From positions 372,001 to 436,000 of the forward strand of contig CAMLFH010000001.1 of NCBI GenBank assembly GCA_946479285.1: a DNA stretch of 64,000 nucleotides. Direction: 5' to 3'. The DNA is from an uncultured Flavobacteriales bacterium. GTDB lineage: Bacteria; Bacteroidota; Bacteroidia; Flavobacteriales; Crocinitomicaceae. The translations under genes were made by a program, and so were the position numbers. Below, piece after piece: positions 25,268 through 33,470 of this stretch. A model generated the notes under the pieces. It made no database searches. It was not told the DNA's origin and saw only the letters and a program-made list of their open reading frames with translations. How positions within the stretch are numbered: position 1 is the stretch's first letter; each line of letters begins with the position of its first letter.

Positions 25268-27391
25268 ATGGAAGACAAGACGAAGAGTTTCTTTAGCCCG
25301 GAAGAATGGGAAGGAGATGACGATGATTATTCCACCGGATGTAAAAATAAGGACAAAGAGGGAGCAGGCTGCACCAGGTGTGGTATGATCTCAGACAATG
25401 GTAACAAGTTAAAATGGTGTATGGTCCCTGCATGTGGAAGAGATCGCCCCGAGAAGCCATATATCTTGGTTACCGGTTACCGCCCTCCTATGTTCGGACA
25501 GGGTTTCAAAAAAACCTGGAAGATTTACAATGACTGGCACCAGAATATGCTGCAAACTTTGAGAGGACAGGAATATGATATCTTTTTGGTCAAATTTAAT
25601 ATGCAATGGAAACCTTTTGAGCATGGTATGCAGGAAGCAGCTTCCTTGTTAGAAACTTTCCTGATTGAGCTAAATATGAACCTCAAAACAGGACAATATT
25701 TTGAGAACATTATTCAGGGTAGTTCTATGGGAGAAGATATTGCGCGGCTAGCCCTATTGCGCATGGAACAAAAACACATGGATTATAACCAAAATTACCC
25801 GCATCATCATTCCCGATTGAATATTGCCTATGATGCCAATTTTTATGGTGCAAATATCCCGCTAGGGTATCAATACCAGGTTTACAGTGGAAATTATTAC
25901 AGGAGCGCAAATATGGGAGTTCTCAGGGGTTTTCTCTGTGACTTTTTATTAGCAACCCTCAATCAGAAAACATTTAAAGAATTGGTCATGTATCACGCGG
26001 CGAGTTCCAGTGATAATATTTTCTTGTCCCCGGTGCAGGAAATAGGTTACACAGAACCAACTCATCATTGGAGAAGACAAAATTTCCTGGATGCGCTTAG
26101 TGCGGTTGATAATGGGGAACACATTTTTCCAATGCCGGTTGCTTCGAGAAATGTTGCGATTTCATTGGGTAAGATCAGTGGAAAAAACAGTGATAATACG
26201 GAAGAGTATAACAATGCGGGCGAATATTGGCAGAATACTTCCTTCCTGGGTTATCATTTCCGCATTGGAACAGCAAAATATATGCCTTCAGGACAAACCT
26301 TCCAGATTTTCAGACGACAATTGCCGCCTTTATTCCTAAGTCCCTTTCAAGCTGTTTGTAAACATGAAGTCAATGTATCTATGATGCAGGAAATCGATAA
26401 TGTAGCCGGTTCAAACATGGAAGGTATCGGGAACTTTATTTCTGTTTCCGACTGGACGTATTTTCCCATTACCCAGATCTGGAACGGGAAAGCTTTCTAC
26501 TCTCACAAATCGGTGGTTACCGCATTGGGGATTAACCGAAATCTTTGGCCAGCTGACGGAAGTATGACCATGAATGTACAACAAATGGGATTAATGTTTA
26601 ATCAATTTAATTTCAACCCACTTATTCCATCAAATCACTACGGTTATCCTAATTTAGGAAGACCAAATGATCATTTTCAGATTACCCCTTTCGAAGCTAT
26701 TTACATTGATAACAAGATCAATCCGCACATTATTTTGAAGGATGATGAATATGCTGATTTGCAAGCCTTGAATAATTTTATTTTCGATGAAGCTGAACCT
26801 TGGTACCTGAAACTGCAAAACCAGCGGGTGGGATCCAGGGCGCGTTCCAATTACAAGTACTATGTACGCCGCCGAGCACGAAACTGGATTACCGTTGGAC
26901 ATTTGGTAACACCTGCAACGGACCCCGGCGATTATGTAGCACAAGCCAATGCTGTATTGGATTTACGGGCCGGAGATTTAATTAACCTGAAGCCCGGAAC
27001 ACATTTCATGAACGGGTCAACAGTACATCTGAAAATCGAATTTGAGCCTTGTGGGACCACGGAATTGACACCCGGAGAAAGTACTTCCGGAGAGTATAAC
27101 CATTCCAAACCACTGGATCGGAGTTTAAACAAGGAGGAATTCAATGATTCCCGCAAAGCGGCCAGTATTTATCCGAACCCGACCTTTGACGGTACTTTTT
27201 CTTTGAAAGTTGATCCGGAAGTGCTAATTTCAGCTATCCGGATCTATAATATGTTTGGTGTTTTGATCAGTGAAACTAACCAGATGGAAGTAGTTGAATA
27301 TCATCACCGTTCCACATTAAAAACGGGGACTTACCTGATACAGGTATCTGTGGGCTCAAAAATTGAAACACATAAATTGATCGTATTATGA
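25268..27391 (+). CDS. Lipase-like alpha/beta-hydrolase-type T9SS protein (3' part)
   Basis: 707 residues from the first ATG; the frame is open back to 25130. It has no signal peptide of its own. KPYILVTGYRPP (63-73) looks like the first strand and oxyanion region of an alpha/beta hydrolase, and IIQGSSMGEDIARLALL contains the nucleophile elbow GSSMG with Ser153, followed by YDANFYGANIPLG, which resembles the DxPxxGAxIP segment after the nucleophile in related lipase-like proteins. A Cys-rich patch lies at 25-57. The C-terminus (IYPNPTFDGTFSL... to the end) is a T9SS type A sorting domain. Together with 24492-25157 it would form one secreted enzyme-like protein. Its stop overlaps the next gene (ATGA), coupling it to the five lipoproteins. 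Confidence 0.75.
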   Translation: MEDKTKSFFSPEEWEGDDDDYSTGCKNKDKEGAGCTRCGMISDNGNKLKWCMVPACGRDRPEKPYILVTGYRPPMFGQGFKKTWKIYNDWHQNMLQTLRGQEYDIFLVKFNMQWKPFEHGMQEAASLLETFLIELNMNLKTGQYFENIIQGSSMGEDIARLALLRMEQKHMDYNQNYPHHHSRLNIAYDANFYGANIPLGYQYQVYSGNYYRSANMGVLRGFLCDFLLATLNQKTFKELVMYHAASSSDNIFLSPVQEIGYTEPTHHWRRQNFLDALSAVDNGEHIFPMPVASRNVAISLGKISGKNSDNTEEYNNAGEYWQNTSFLGYHFRIGTAKYMPSGQTFQIFRRQLPPLFLSPFQAVCKHEVNVSMMQEIDNVAGSNMEGIGNFISVSDWTYFPITQIWNGKAFYSHKSVVTALGINRNLWPADGSMTMNVQQMGLMFNQFNFNPLIPSNHYGYPNLGRPNDHFQITPFEAIYIDNKINPHIILKDDEYADLQALNNFIFDEAEPWYLKLQNQRVGSRARSNYKYYVRRRARNWITVGHLVTPATDPGDYVAQANAVLDLRAGDLINLKPGTHFMNGSTVHLKIEFEPCGTTELTPGESTSGEYNHSKPLDRSLNKEEFNDSRKAASIYPNPTFDGTFSLKVDPEVLISAIRIYNMFGVLISETNQMEVVEYHHRSTLKTGTYLIQVSVGSKIETHKLIVL

Positions 27392-28041
27392 AGCAGTTAG
27401 CAATTCTTAGTTTGTTTTTTTTCCTGTTGGGAGGATGCACCAAATTCGGCAAAAATATGACCGTAAAAGGAAGAGTGTTGAACCCGGTTACGGGAGAGGG
27501 CATTTCCAATGTACCTGTTATTATGTATAGGTCAACGCTGGATTATCCCAGCGGTAGGAAAAAAGTAAAAGAAATCACCACGGATTCGGAAGGGTATTTT
27601 GAAATCAATAAAGCAAGCCTTTCTAAATGTTACCTCGTGTGTAATGTCACGGAAGTTGGAGACTATTACCCGATAGGTTGGGAGAAAAAGGACAACGTTC
27701 CGTTATTTGATGCATTTACAATAAGTATCAAAAAGGGGAAAACAATGCGTGCAGATTATTATGCTATGCCTTATGGCAATTATAAAATAATTATCAATAA
27801 TATTAATTGTCAGGGGCCAAATGATACTATTATAATTAATCAAAGTAACCAAGCTAACTCTTTTTTGGATAATGATTGGATTCTGACAGGTTGTAGTGGA
27901 TATAGCTCTAGTTTTTCCAAAGTTCCAATGGGAATGGTTAATACCCACTATACAGTTATAAGAAACGGAATTTCAACTGAGTATGATGTTAATTTTGAGA
28001 TCCTCCCCAATCAGGATAATATTCAAACAATCAATTATTAA
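27388..28041 (+). CDS. Tandem lipoprotein paralogue 1
   Basis: 217-residue lipoprotein: lipobox LLGGC (Cys17), then the family block CTKFGKNMTVKGRVLNPVTGEGI, a carboxypeptidase-regulatory-like beta-sandwich (about 17-130). A C-terminal module of about 85 residues follows, starting at MPYGNYKIIINNINCQGPNDT. It is the most divergent of the five in the N-terminal module. The start overlaps the stop of the lipase-like gene (ATGA) and its stop shares a base with the next ATG (TAATG). The last 75 bases are identical to those of paralogue 2. Confidence 0.85.
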   Translation: MKQLAILSLFFFLLGGCTKFGKNMTVKGRVLNPVTGEGISNVPVIMYRSTLDYPSGRKKVKEITTDSEGYFEINKASLSKCYLVCNVTEVGDYYPIGWEKKDNVPLFDAFTISIKKGKTMRADYYAMPYGNYKIIINNINCQGPNDTIIINQSNQANSFLDNDWILTGCSGYSSSFSKVPMGMVNTHYTVIRNGISTEYDVNFEILPNQDNIQTINY

Positions 28042-28348
28042 TGAGGTTTTTGATATCATTTTTCATACTTACTACAATTATTTCCTGCACCAAATTCGGT
28101 AAGAACGTGACTGTAAAGGGTCGTGTCATGAATCCGGTAACAGGCGCAGGAATAGAAGGAGCGGAAGTGAAATTATTAAAAGTAGTTGGCGGCTACGATT
28201 CCAATTATAAGACTATCAAATCAGTAACCACAGATGCTTCGGGCGCTTTTGAATTGGACAAATACACTTGGACAAAACCAGTGGCGAGGTGTGAAGTAGG
28301 GGATTTGTATAAACTAGGCTGGACGAAAGATGGAGGTCAGACTTTCAT
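27967..28348 (+). repeat. Direct repeat across the lipoprotein 1/2 junction (unit 1)
   Basis: By eye a perfect 382-base direct repeat with 28608-28989, period 641 bases. It covers the last 75 bases of one gene and about the first 308 of the next, so the copy boundaries do not coincide with gene boundaries. Confidence 0.85.
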
Positions 28349-28682
28349 CGACAACTTCGAATTGGAAGTGAAGAAAGGAAAAGTTATAAACGCGGATTTT
28401 TATGCAGTTCCCTATGGAAACTATAAAATAGTGGTAAATAATATCAATTGCCAAGGATTAAATGATACTATAATAATCAGAAGAACTAATCAACTTGAGT
28501 CGTTCTTAGCGATTGATTGGATTTTGACAGGTTGTGGTGGATATAATTCTAGTTTTTCACAAGCTCCAATGGGCACAGTTTATACTCATTACACGGTAAT
28601 TAGAAATGGAATTTCAACTGAGTATGATGTTAATTTTGAGATCCTCCCCAATCAGGATAATATTCAAACAATCAATTATTAA
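28041..28682 (+). CDS. Tandem lipoprotein paralogue 2
   Basis: 213-residue lipoprotein with lipobox TIISC (Cys16) and the shared block CTKFGKNVTVKGRVMNPVTGAGIEGAEV. The N-terminal module (to about residue 102) is identical in DNA to paralogue 3; the C-terminal module is closest to that of paralogue 1 (NNINCQGxNDTIII, DWILTGC, THYTVIRNGISTEYDV). It is thus a mosaic of its two neighbours. Overlaps both neighbours by one base (TAATG). Confidence 0.87.
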   Translation: MRFLISFFILTTIISCTKFGKNVTVKGRVMNPVTGAGIEGAEVKLLKVVGGYDSNYKTIKSVTTDASGAFELDKYTWTKPVARCEVGDLYKLGWTKDGGQTFIDNFELEVKKGKVINADFYAVPYGNYKIVVNNINCQGLNDTIIIRRTNQLESFLAIDWILTGCGGYNSSFSQAPMGTVYTHYTVIRNGISTEYDVNFEILPNQDNIQTINY

Positions 28683-28989
28683 TGAGGTTTTTGATATCAT
28701 TTTTCATACTTACTACAATTATTTCCTGCACCAAATTCGGTAAGAACGTGACTGTAAAGGGTCGTGTCATGAATCCGGTAACAGGCGCAGGAATAGAAGG
28801 AGCGGAAGTGAAATTATTAAAAGTAGTTGGCGGCTACGATTCCAATTATAAGACTATCAAATCAGTAACCACAGATGCTTCGGGCGCTTTTGAATTGGAC
28901 AAATACACTTGGACAAAACCAGTGGCGAGGTGTGAAGTAGGGGATTTGTATAAACTAGGCTGGACGAAAGATGGAGGTCAGACTTTCAT
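28608..28989 (+). repeat. Direct repeat across the lipoprotein 2/3 junction (unit 2)
   Basis: Partner of 27967-28348 (offset 641). Sequence diverges immediately outside: C/T at 27966/28607 on the left and C/T at 28349/28990 on the right. Confidence 0.85.
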
Positions 28990-29329
28990 TGATAATTTCG
29001 AATTGGAAGTCAAAAAAGGAAAGGTTATAACCGCTGATTTTTATGTATTGCCCTACGGCGAATTAAAAATCAGCATTCACAATATTAATTGCCAAGGTCC
29101 GAATGATACGTTAATCTATAAGAGAAATTATGTTTCGTTAAGTGGAATTTCAGTATTTCAACCATTTACTTTAATGGGCTGCTATGATAATGATGGTGCT
29201 TTTGCTAAAGTTCCTAGCGGAGATTACTTGGTAGAATGGACAGTCATAAGAAATGGTATCAGCAATTCTTACTCACATTTGGTGACTGTTCCCGGAAATG
29301 GGCAAGCAGTATATAGTATTGATTATTAG
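28682..29329 (+). CDS. Tandem lipoprotein paralogue 3
   Basis: 215-residue lipoprotein, lipobox TIISC (Cys16). Residues 1 to about 102 equal paralogue 2. The C-terminal module (LPYGELKISIHNINCQGPNDT... VLxxxVYSIDY end) differs strongly from copies 1 and 2 after the first dozen residues. Same beta-sandwich prediction. One-base overlap with the gene before; four bases lie between its stop and the next ATG. Confidence 0.87.
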   Translation: MRFLISFFILTTIISCTKFGKNVTVKGRVMNPVTGAGIEGAEVKLLKVVGGYDSNYKTIKSVTTDASGAFELDKYTWTKPVARCEVGDLYKLGWTKDGGQTFIDNFELEVKKGKVITADFYVLPYGELKISIHNINCQGPNDTLIYKRNYVSLSGISVFQPFTLMGCYDNDGAFAKVPSGDYLVEWTVIRNGISNSYSHLVTVPGNGQAVYSIDY

Positions 29330-29333
29330 TGCT

Positions 29334-29987
29334 ATGCGTTTTGTCTTTTTTATTGGAATATTTCTAGTCCTAGCTTCCTGCACCAAATTCGGTAAAAACG
29401 TGACCGTAAAGGGTCGTGTCATGAACCCGGTCACCGGCGCAGGAATTGAAGGAGCAGAAGTGAAATTATTGAAAATAGTTGGCGGCTACGATTCCAATTA
29501 CAAGACGATTAAATCTGCAACTACGGACGCTTCGGGGAATTTTGAATTGGACAAATATACCTGGACTAAACCAGTGGTGAGGTGTGAAGTAGGGGACTTA
29601 TATAGATTAGGCTGGACAAAAGATGGAGGTCAGACTTTCATCGACAACTTCGAATTGGAAGTGAAGAAGGGAAAATTAATCAATGCTGATTTTTACGCAG
29701 TACCATATGGAAACATTTCAATTAATATCAAAAATGTATCATGTTTTAATTCCTTTGATAACATCAAGTTATATTTTGATGGGGGACCTTATGATTCAAG
29801 GATATTTAATCCAGGGTTAATGACATCATTGGACGGATGTGTTGATATTCCGGGCTCTCCGGTCAAAGGTTCTATGGGATATAAGTATTTCCATTGGGAA
29901 GTAACTAAAAATTCGGTTACTACAACTTACTATGATACTGTATTTGTTGGGGAGGGACAAACTGCCATTTTGGATATTAATTATTAG
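29334..29987 (+). CDS. Tandem lipoprotein paralogue 4
   Basis: 217 residues from the ATG at 29334, chosen over the in-frame ATG at 29298 (inside the upstream gene) because it gives a compact lipoprotein signal MRFVFFIGIFLVLASC (Cys16). The N-terminal module is about 90% like copies 2 and 3 by eye. The C-terminal module (INIKNVSCFNSFDNIKL..., ending AILDINY) is again distinct, though the start YGN and the terminal xINY/IDY are conserved. Confidence 0.86.
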   Translation: MRFVFFIGIFLVLASCTKFGKNVTVKGRVMNPVTGAGIEGAEVKLLKIVGGYDSNYKTIKSATTDASGNFELDKYTWTKPVVRCEVGDLYRLGWTKDGGQTFIDNFELEVKKGKLINADFYAVPYGNISINIKNVSCFNSFDNIKLYFDGGPYDSRIFNPGLMTSLDGCVDIPGSPVKGSMGYKYFHWEVTKNSVTTTYYDTVFVGEGQTAILDINY

Positions 29988-29989
29988 TG

Positions 29990-30646
29990 ATGGGGAGGAT
30001 TAAAATAATTTTTCTTCTTATTTGTTTTTCAACTGCTCCCTGCACCAAATTCGGAAAAAACATGACCGTAAAAGGTCGTGTGATGAACCCAGTTACTGGT
30101 GAAGGAATTGAAGGTGCAGAAGTAAAGTTATTGAAAATAGTTGGTAGCTATGATTCCAATTACAAGACCATAAAGTCGGCAATTACAGATGCTTCCGGTA
30201 ATTTTGAGTTGGACAAATACACTTGGTCTTCACCGGTTGTGCGCTGTGAAACAGGTGATTTGTATCAATTGGGTTGGACAAAAGATGGAGGACAAACGTT
30301 TATCGATAACTTCGAATTGGAGGTAAAGAAAGGAAAGACTACGAATGCTGATTTTTATGTAGTCCCTTATGGTAATTTGATCTTAAATATCCAAAATGTA
30401 AACTGTGGTGGTTCTGGAGATACAATGTACTTCCGCAAAAAATGGTTAGGATTTACAGATTTCGAGGGATCATATTCAACTCCAAGAACTGGTTGTTATT
30501 CATATACAAGCCCCTCTGCGTTCCAAGTTCCAATGGGAACTTATGTTTATGAAATGAAAGTTATTCGTTCTGGTATAACTAGTTATGTTTATGGTACAAT
30601 AGTTGTTCCGGAAACTGGCGTCGTAACAATTAACATTGATTATTAG
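29990..30646 (+). CDS. Tandem lipoprotein paralogue 5 with a poor lipobox
   Basis: 218 residues from the ATG at 29990; a GTG at 29987 overlapping the previous stop is also possible. The shared block CTKFGKNMTVKGRVMNPVTGEGIEGAEV begins at Cys18, but the residue before the cysteine is Pro (FSTAPC), which is unfavourable for lipoprotein signal peptidase; the copy may be secreted without lipid or poorly processed. The C-terminal module (LNIQNVNCGGSGDTMYF...) is unlike the others. Last gene of the array; no terminator was recognised in the 100 bases after it. Confidence 0.85.
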   Translation: MGRIKIIFLLICFSTAPCTKFGKNMTVKGRVMNPVTGEGIEGAEVKLLKIVGSYDSNYKTIKSAITDASGNFELDKYTWSSPVVRCETGDLYQLGWTKDGGQTFIDNFELEVKKGKTTNADFYVVPYGNLILNIQNVNCGGSGDTMYFRKKWLGFTDFEGSYSTPRTGCYSYTSPSAFQVPMGTYVYEMKVIRSGITSYVYGTIVVPETGVVTINIDY

Positions 30647-30748
30647 TTTGTATTATTGTATTGTTGACTCATACAGGTAGTTTTCAAGTACGGAAAATCG
30701 CAACTCGAAGACGGAATTGTTTTCTCAAGTTTGCAGAAACAAATTGAA

Positions 30749-31300
30749 ATGAAAACTTCACTTATCGCCTTATCATTCTTATTAGTAGTATTTTCTGCAC
30801 CATGTCGTGCTTCCGAACCGGTCGATTCTATTCCGTCCAAATCAATGGCAGGTGACAGCACAGCTTCTGTTTCCAAGAAGGATTTTGAACTGCAGGGTAC
30901 ATTCGACACCTTTTTTGTAGGAGCCCGAATCAATTACACCCAAGGGAAATACGGATTCCTGGGTTGCTCCGGAACATTCATGTGGCATGAAGTGGGATAT
31001 GTACTTGAATCGCATCTTGGATTTTCCGCAGGGATGGATTTCCGCTTGACCAAATCCGTGGTGTACGCTCCCAAATTCACTTTTGAGTACCGCTATCTGA
31101 TTGGAATTGTAAGAGTAGGGTATCACTATTTCACCGATTTCAAATCTGATTTTGAACACCGGATCTCTGCCGAAATCGGAATTTCCCTTCTAAGCTTTTT
31201 AGACATCACCTATCTGCATTCCTTCGGATCTTCCAGGAATCCTTTCCAACTGGGGTCGAATTACCTGAATGTTACTGCAACCATTCCTTTAAATATCTAG
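30749..31300 (+). CDS. Exported beta-rich protein (barrel-like), paralogue A
   Basis: 183 residues from the ATG at 30749 (an in-frame ATG at 30731 would put six polar residues before the signal peptide). Signal peptide about 1-21. After a low-complexity Ser/Asp linker, alternating strands such as GARINYTQGKYGFLG, GFSAGMDFRLTKS, FTFEYRYLIGIVRVGYHY and RISAEIGISLLSFLDITYLHSFG end in a strand with a C-terminal Ile (ATIPLNI). This looks like a small outer-membrane barrel or a related beta-sheet protein. The next gene, six bases on, is a clear paralogue. No named family recognised. Confidence 0.72.
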   Translation: MKTSLIALSFLLVVFSAPCRASEPVDSIPSKSMAGDSTASVSKKDFELQGTFDTFFVGARINYTQGKYGFLGCSGTFMWHEVGYVLESHLGFSAGMDFRLTKSVVYAPKFTFEYRYLIGIVRVGYHYFTDFKSDFEHRISAEIGISLLSFLDITYLHSFGSSRNPFQLGSNYLNVTATIPLNI

Positions 31301-31305
31301 CCCAA

Positions 31306-31812
31306 ATGAAAGTAACTGTCCTCTTAATCATACTTCTTCTTAGCTCTGTTTCATTTGCACAAGAAAAAAAACGGTTTTCATTAAAAGAAGAGTTCGGAGT
31401 AGATCTTGATGAACTCAATGCTGGTCCGCGGATCAATTATATGCAGGGAAAAGACGGATTCCTGGGACTGGCTTTTCAGGTGGGATGGCATGAGACGCAA
31501 TATGTTCCTGAAAAACACTTTGGATTTGCTGTTGGCTCGGATTTCAAGTTTTCCCGCAATTTTCTAATGGCTCCTAAAGTAGTATTGGAATACCGGTATT
31601 ATGTCGGAATTATTCGTTTGGGCTACCTGTGCTACACAAACTTCGGGCGGAATGTTGACAACCGTTTGTCTGCGGAGATCGGATTTTCATTTCTGAGTAT
31701 TGCAGAACTTTCTTATGTCCATACGTTCGGATTTTCTGCTAATCCCTTCAATTTGGGTAGCGATTATTTTAATTTCACAATCAGTATTCCTGTGATTATG
31801 AAGACACTTTAA
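31306..31812 (+). CDS. Exported beta-rich protein (barrel-like), paralogue B
   Basis: 168 residues, signal peptide about 1-18 (SVSFAQ). Homologous along its length to the preceding gene: RINYMQGKDGFLG, WHETQYVPEKHFGFAVGSDFKFSRN, LEYRYYVGIIRLGYLCYTNFG, RLSAEIGFSFLSIAELSYVHTFG. By eye roughly half of the positions match. The two genes are a tandem duplication. A degenerate inverted repeat at about 31815-31859 (GCAAAAGGATC...GATTCCTTTGC) may act as a terminator. Confidence 0.72.
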   Translation: MKVTVLLIILLLSSVSFAQEKKRFSLKEEFGVDLDELNAGPRINYMQGKDGFLGLAFQVGWHETQYVPEKHFGFAVGSDFKFSRNFLMAPKVVLEYRYYVGIIRLGYLCYTNFGRNVDNRLSAEIGFSFLSIAELSYVHTFGFSANPFNLGSDYFNFTISIPVIMKTL

Positions 31813-31986
31813 CGGCAAAAGGATCTTTTAACATTTTCTTTCCCGAAAGATTCCTTTGCTGTCAAATCTCATCAACAACCCGATATCGTCGCCCGACAAA
31901 TCCTTTTCTTCGACCAACGGTTTTACTGGGTTTTAAACTTATTTACCGGGTAATTTAGATTGAATCTAAATAGAATTTTTCGCCTT

Positions 31987-32014
31987 TTTGTCTTGTTAAA
32001 AAGTATTAAATTCG
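31987..32014 (+). promoter_or_regulatory. Candidate promoter of the nuo operon
   Basis: TTTG (31987-31990), 16-base spacer, TAAATTCG (32007-32014; one mismatch to TAnnTTTG). Leader about 18 bases before nuoA. The same TTCG variant appears before the 63425 gene. Confidence 0.4.
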
Positions 32015-32036
32015 CCTGTCTTAAAACTTAGAGATT

Positions 32037-32402
32037 ATGTCTTCTGCAGAAGATTACTTACCGATATTGCTCCAGGCAGGTGTTGCCCTGGGCTTTGTGA
32101 TACTTGTTTTAGTTGTGGCTCCCATGTTGGGACCAAGATTAAAGGGTAAAAAGAAAGATGCCAACTGGGAATGTGGTATTGAAGAAGTTGGAAACGCTCG
32201 CTTTCCAATCTCCATTCGTTATTTGTTAACTGCAATTTTGTTCGTATTGTTCGATGTAGAGGTAATCTTCTTCTATCCGTACGCTGTGAATTTCCATTTC
32301 TTAAAAATGGATGGCTTGATAGCAGTAGTCATTTTCGTAGCATTCTTCCTGACAGGGTTTTTCTACGTACTTAAAAAAGGCGCTTTAGAATGGGAAAAGT
32401 AG
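32037..32402 (+). CDS. nuoA: NADH:quinone oxidoreductase subunit A
   Basis: 121-residue membrane subunit of respiratory complex I. Three transmembrane segments (about 11-33, 62-82, 90-112) and the conserved loop KKKDANWECGIEEVGNARFPISIRY mark NuoA/ND3. First gene of a complete nuoA-N operon. Its stop lies 10 bases inside nuoB (13-base overlap). Confidence 0.96.
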   Translation: MSSAEDYLPILLQAGVALGFVILVLVVAPMLGPRLKGKKKDANWECGIEEVGNARFPISIRYLLTAILFVLFDVEVIFFYPYAVNFHFLKMDGLIAVVIFVAFFLTGFFYVLKKGALEWEK

Positions 32403-32938
32403 AAATCATCAATGGTGTAGAAACCATTAACGGAGAAGGTTTCCAATTGACCTTGCTTGACAAAGTAATTGGAGCTGCTCGTGCTAATTCCGTTTGGCCT
32501 TTGCCATTCGCTACCTCTTGTTGTGGTATCGAGTACATGGGTACAATGGGAAGTAACTATGACGTTGCACGTTTCGGAATGGAACGTATGTCCTTTTCTC
32601 CACGCCAGGCAGATTTATTGATTGTTGCCGGTACAATCTCCAAAAAATTAGCTCCGATCCTCAAGCAGGTTTACGAACAAATGGCTGAGCCGAAATGGGT
32701 TTTGTCTGTTGGTGCATGTGCCTGTTCGGGTGGAATTTTTGATACTTACTCCGTGTTGCAGGGAATTGACCGTGTGATTCCGGTAGACGTTTACGTTCCG
32801 GGATGTCCGCCAAGACCCGAGCAGATCATTGAAGGGTGTATGAATATTCACCGCCTGGTAAAGAGCGAATCACTGCGCCGCCGTTATTCCGATGAATACA
32901 AGCATTTGTTGAAGAAATACGATTTGAACGATGAGTAA
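32390..32938 (+). CDS. nuoB: NADH:quinone oxidoreductase subunit B
   Basis: 182-residue peripheral subunit that holds the terminal iron-sulfur cluster N2, next to the quinone site. Ligand cysteines: ATSCCGIE (C44, C45), VGACA (C110) and PGCPPRP (C139). Starts within nuoA and overlaps nuoC by eight bases. Confidence 0.97.
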   Translation: MGKVEIINGVETINGEGFQLTLLDKVIGAARANSVWPLPFATSCCGIEYMGTMGSNYDVARFGMERMSFSPRQADLLIVAGTISKKLAPILKQVYEQMAEPKWVLSVGACACSGGIFDTYSVLQGIDRVIPVDVYVPGCPPRPEQIIEGCMNIHRLVKSESLRRRYSDEYKHLLKKYDLNDE

Positions 32939-33437
32939 TTTGACAAACGAAGCGGTATTAAGCCGTATCCAGGGAAAATTTGGAGAAGCTGTTCGCAATT
33001 CCGAAGAACCTTACGGAATGCTGACAATCGAAATTCAGGCGGATAAAGCTCACGACCTGATTTCCTGGCTGAAAACAGATGAAGTGCTGAAAGTATCCTT
33101 TTTGACTTTGATCGGGGCAACTCATTTTCCAAACGATAAAGGACGCGAGATTTGTGTAAACTACCACCTTCACTCCATGGTGAATAATGTACGTTTGCGC
33201 GTTCGTGCATTTCTTCCAATCGAAAATCCAAACATTCAGTCCCTTACGGATATTTATGTGGGTGCTGATTGGCAGGAGCGTGAAACATACGATTTCTTCG
33301 GAGTGATTTTCGAAGGACATCCGAATTTAACACGAATCCTGAACGAAGACGATATGGATTACTTCCCAATGCGTAAAGAATACCATTTGGAAGATGCAAC
33401 AAGAGAAGATAAAGACGATCGCTTCTTCGGTCGGTAA
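32931..33437 (+). CDS. nuoC: NADH:quinone oxidoreductase subunit C
   Basis: 168-residue 30-kDa-type subunit of the connecting arm. Signature DWQERETYDFFGVIFEGHPNLTRIL at about 112-136 and the C-terminal PMRKEYHLED. Encoded separately from nuoD rather than as a CD fusion. Confidence 0.96.
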   Translation: MSNLTNEAVLSRIQGKFGEAVRNSEEPYGMLTIEIQADKAHDLISWLKTDEVLKVSFLTLIGATHFPNDKGREICVNYHLHSMVNNVRLRVRAFLPIENPNIQSLTDIYVGADWQERETYDFFGVIFEGHPNLTRILNEDDMDYFPMRKEYHLEDATREDKDDRFFGR

Positions 33438-33470
33438 GATGAACCACGGTTGATCGATAATTAAGAAACT

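Noticed and set aside
27388..30646. Lipoprotein array as a CRISPR-like or phage-derived repeat array
   Set aside because: The repeated units are whole protein genes with signal peptides; no short spaced repeats or cas genes.
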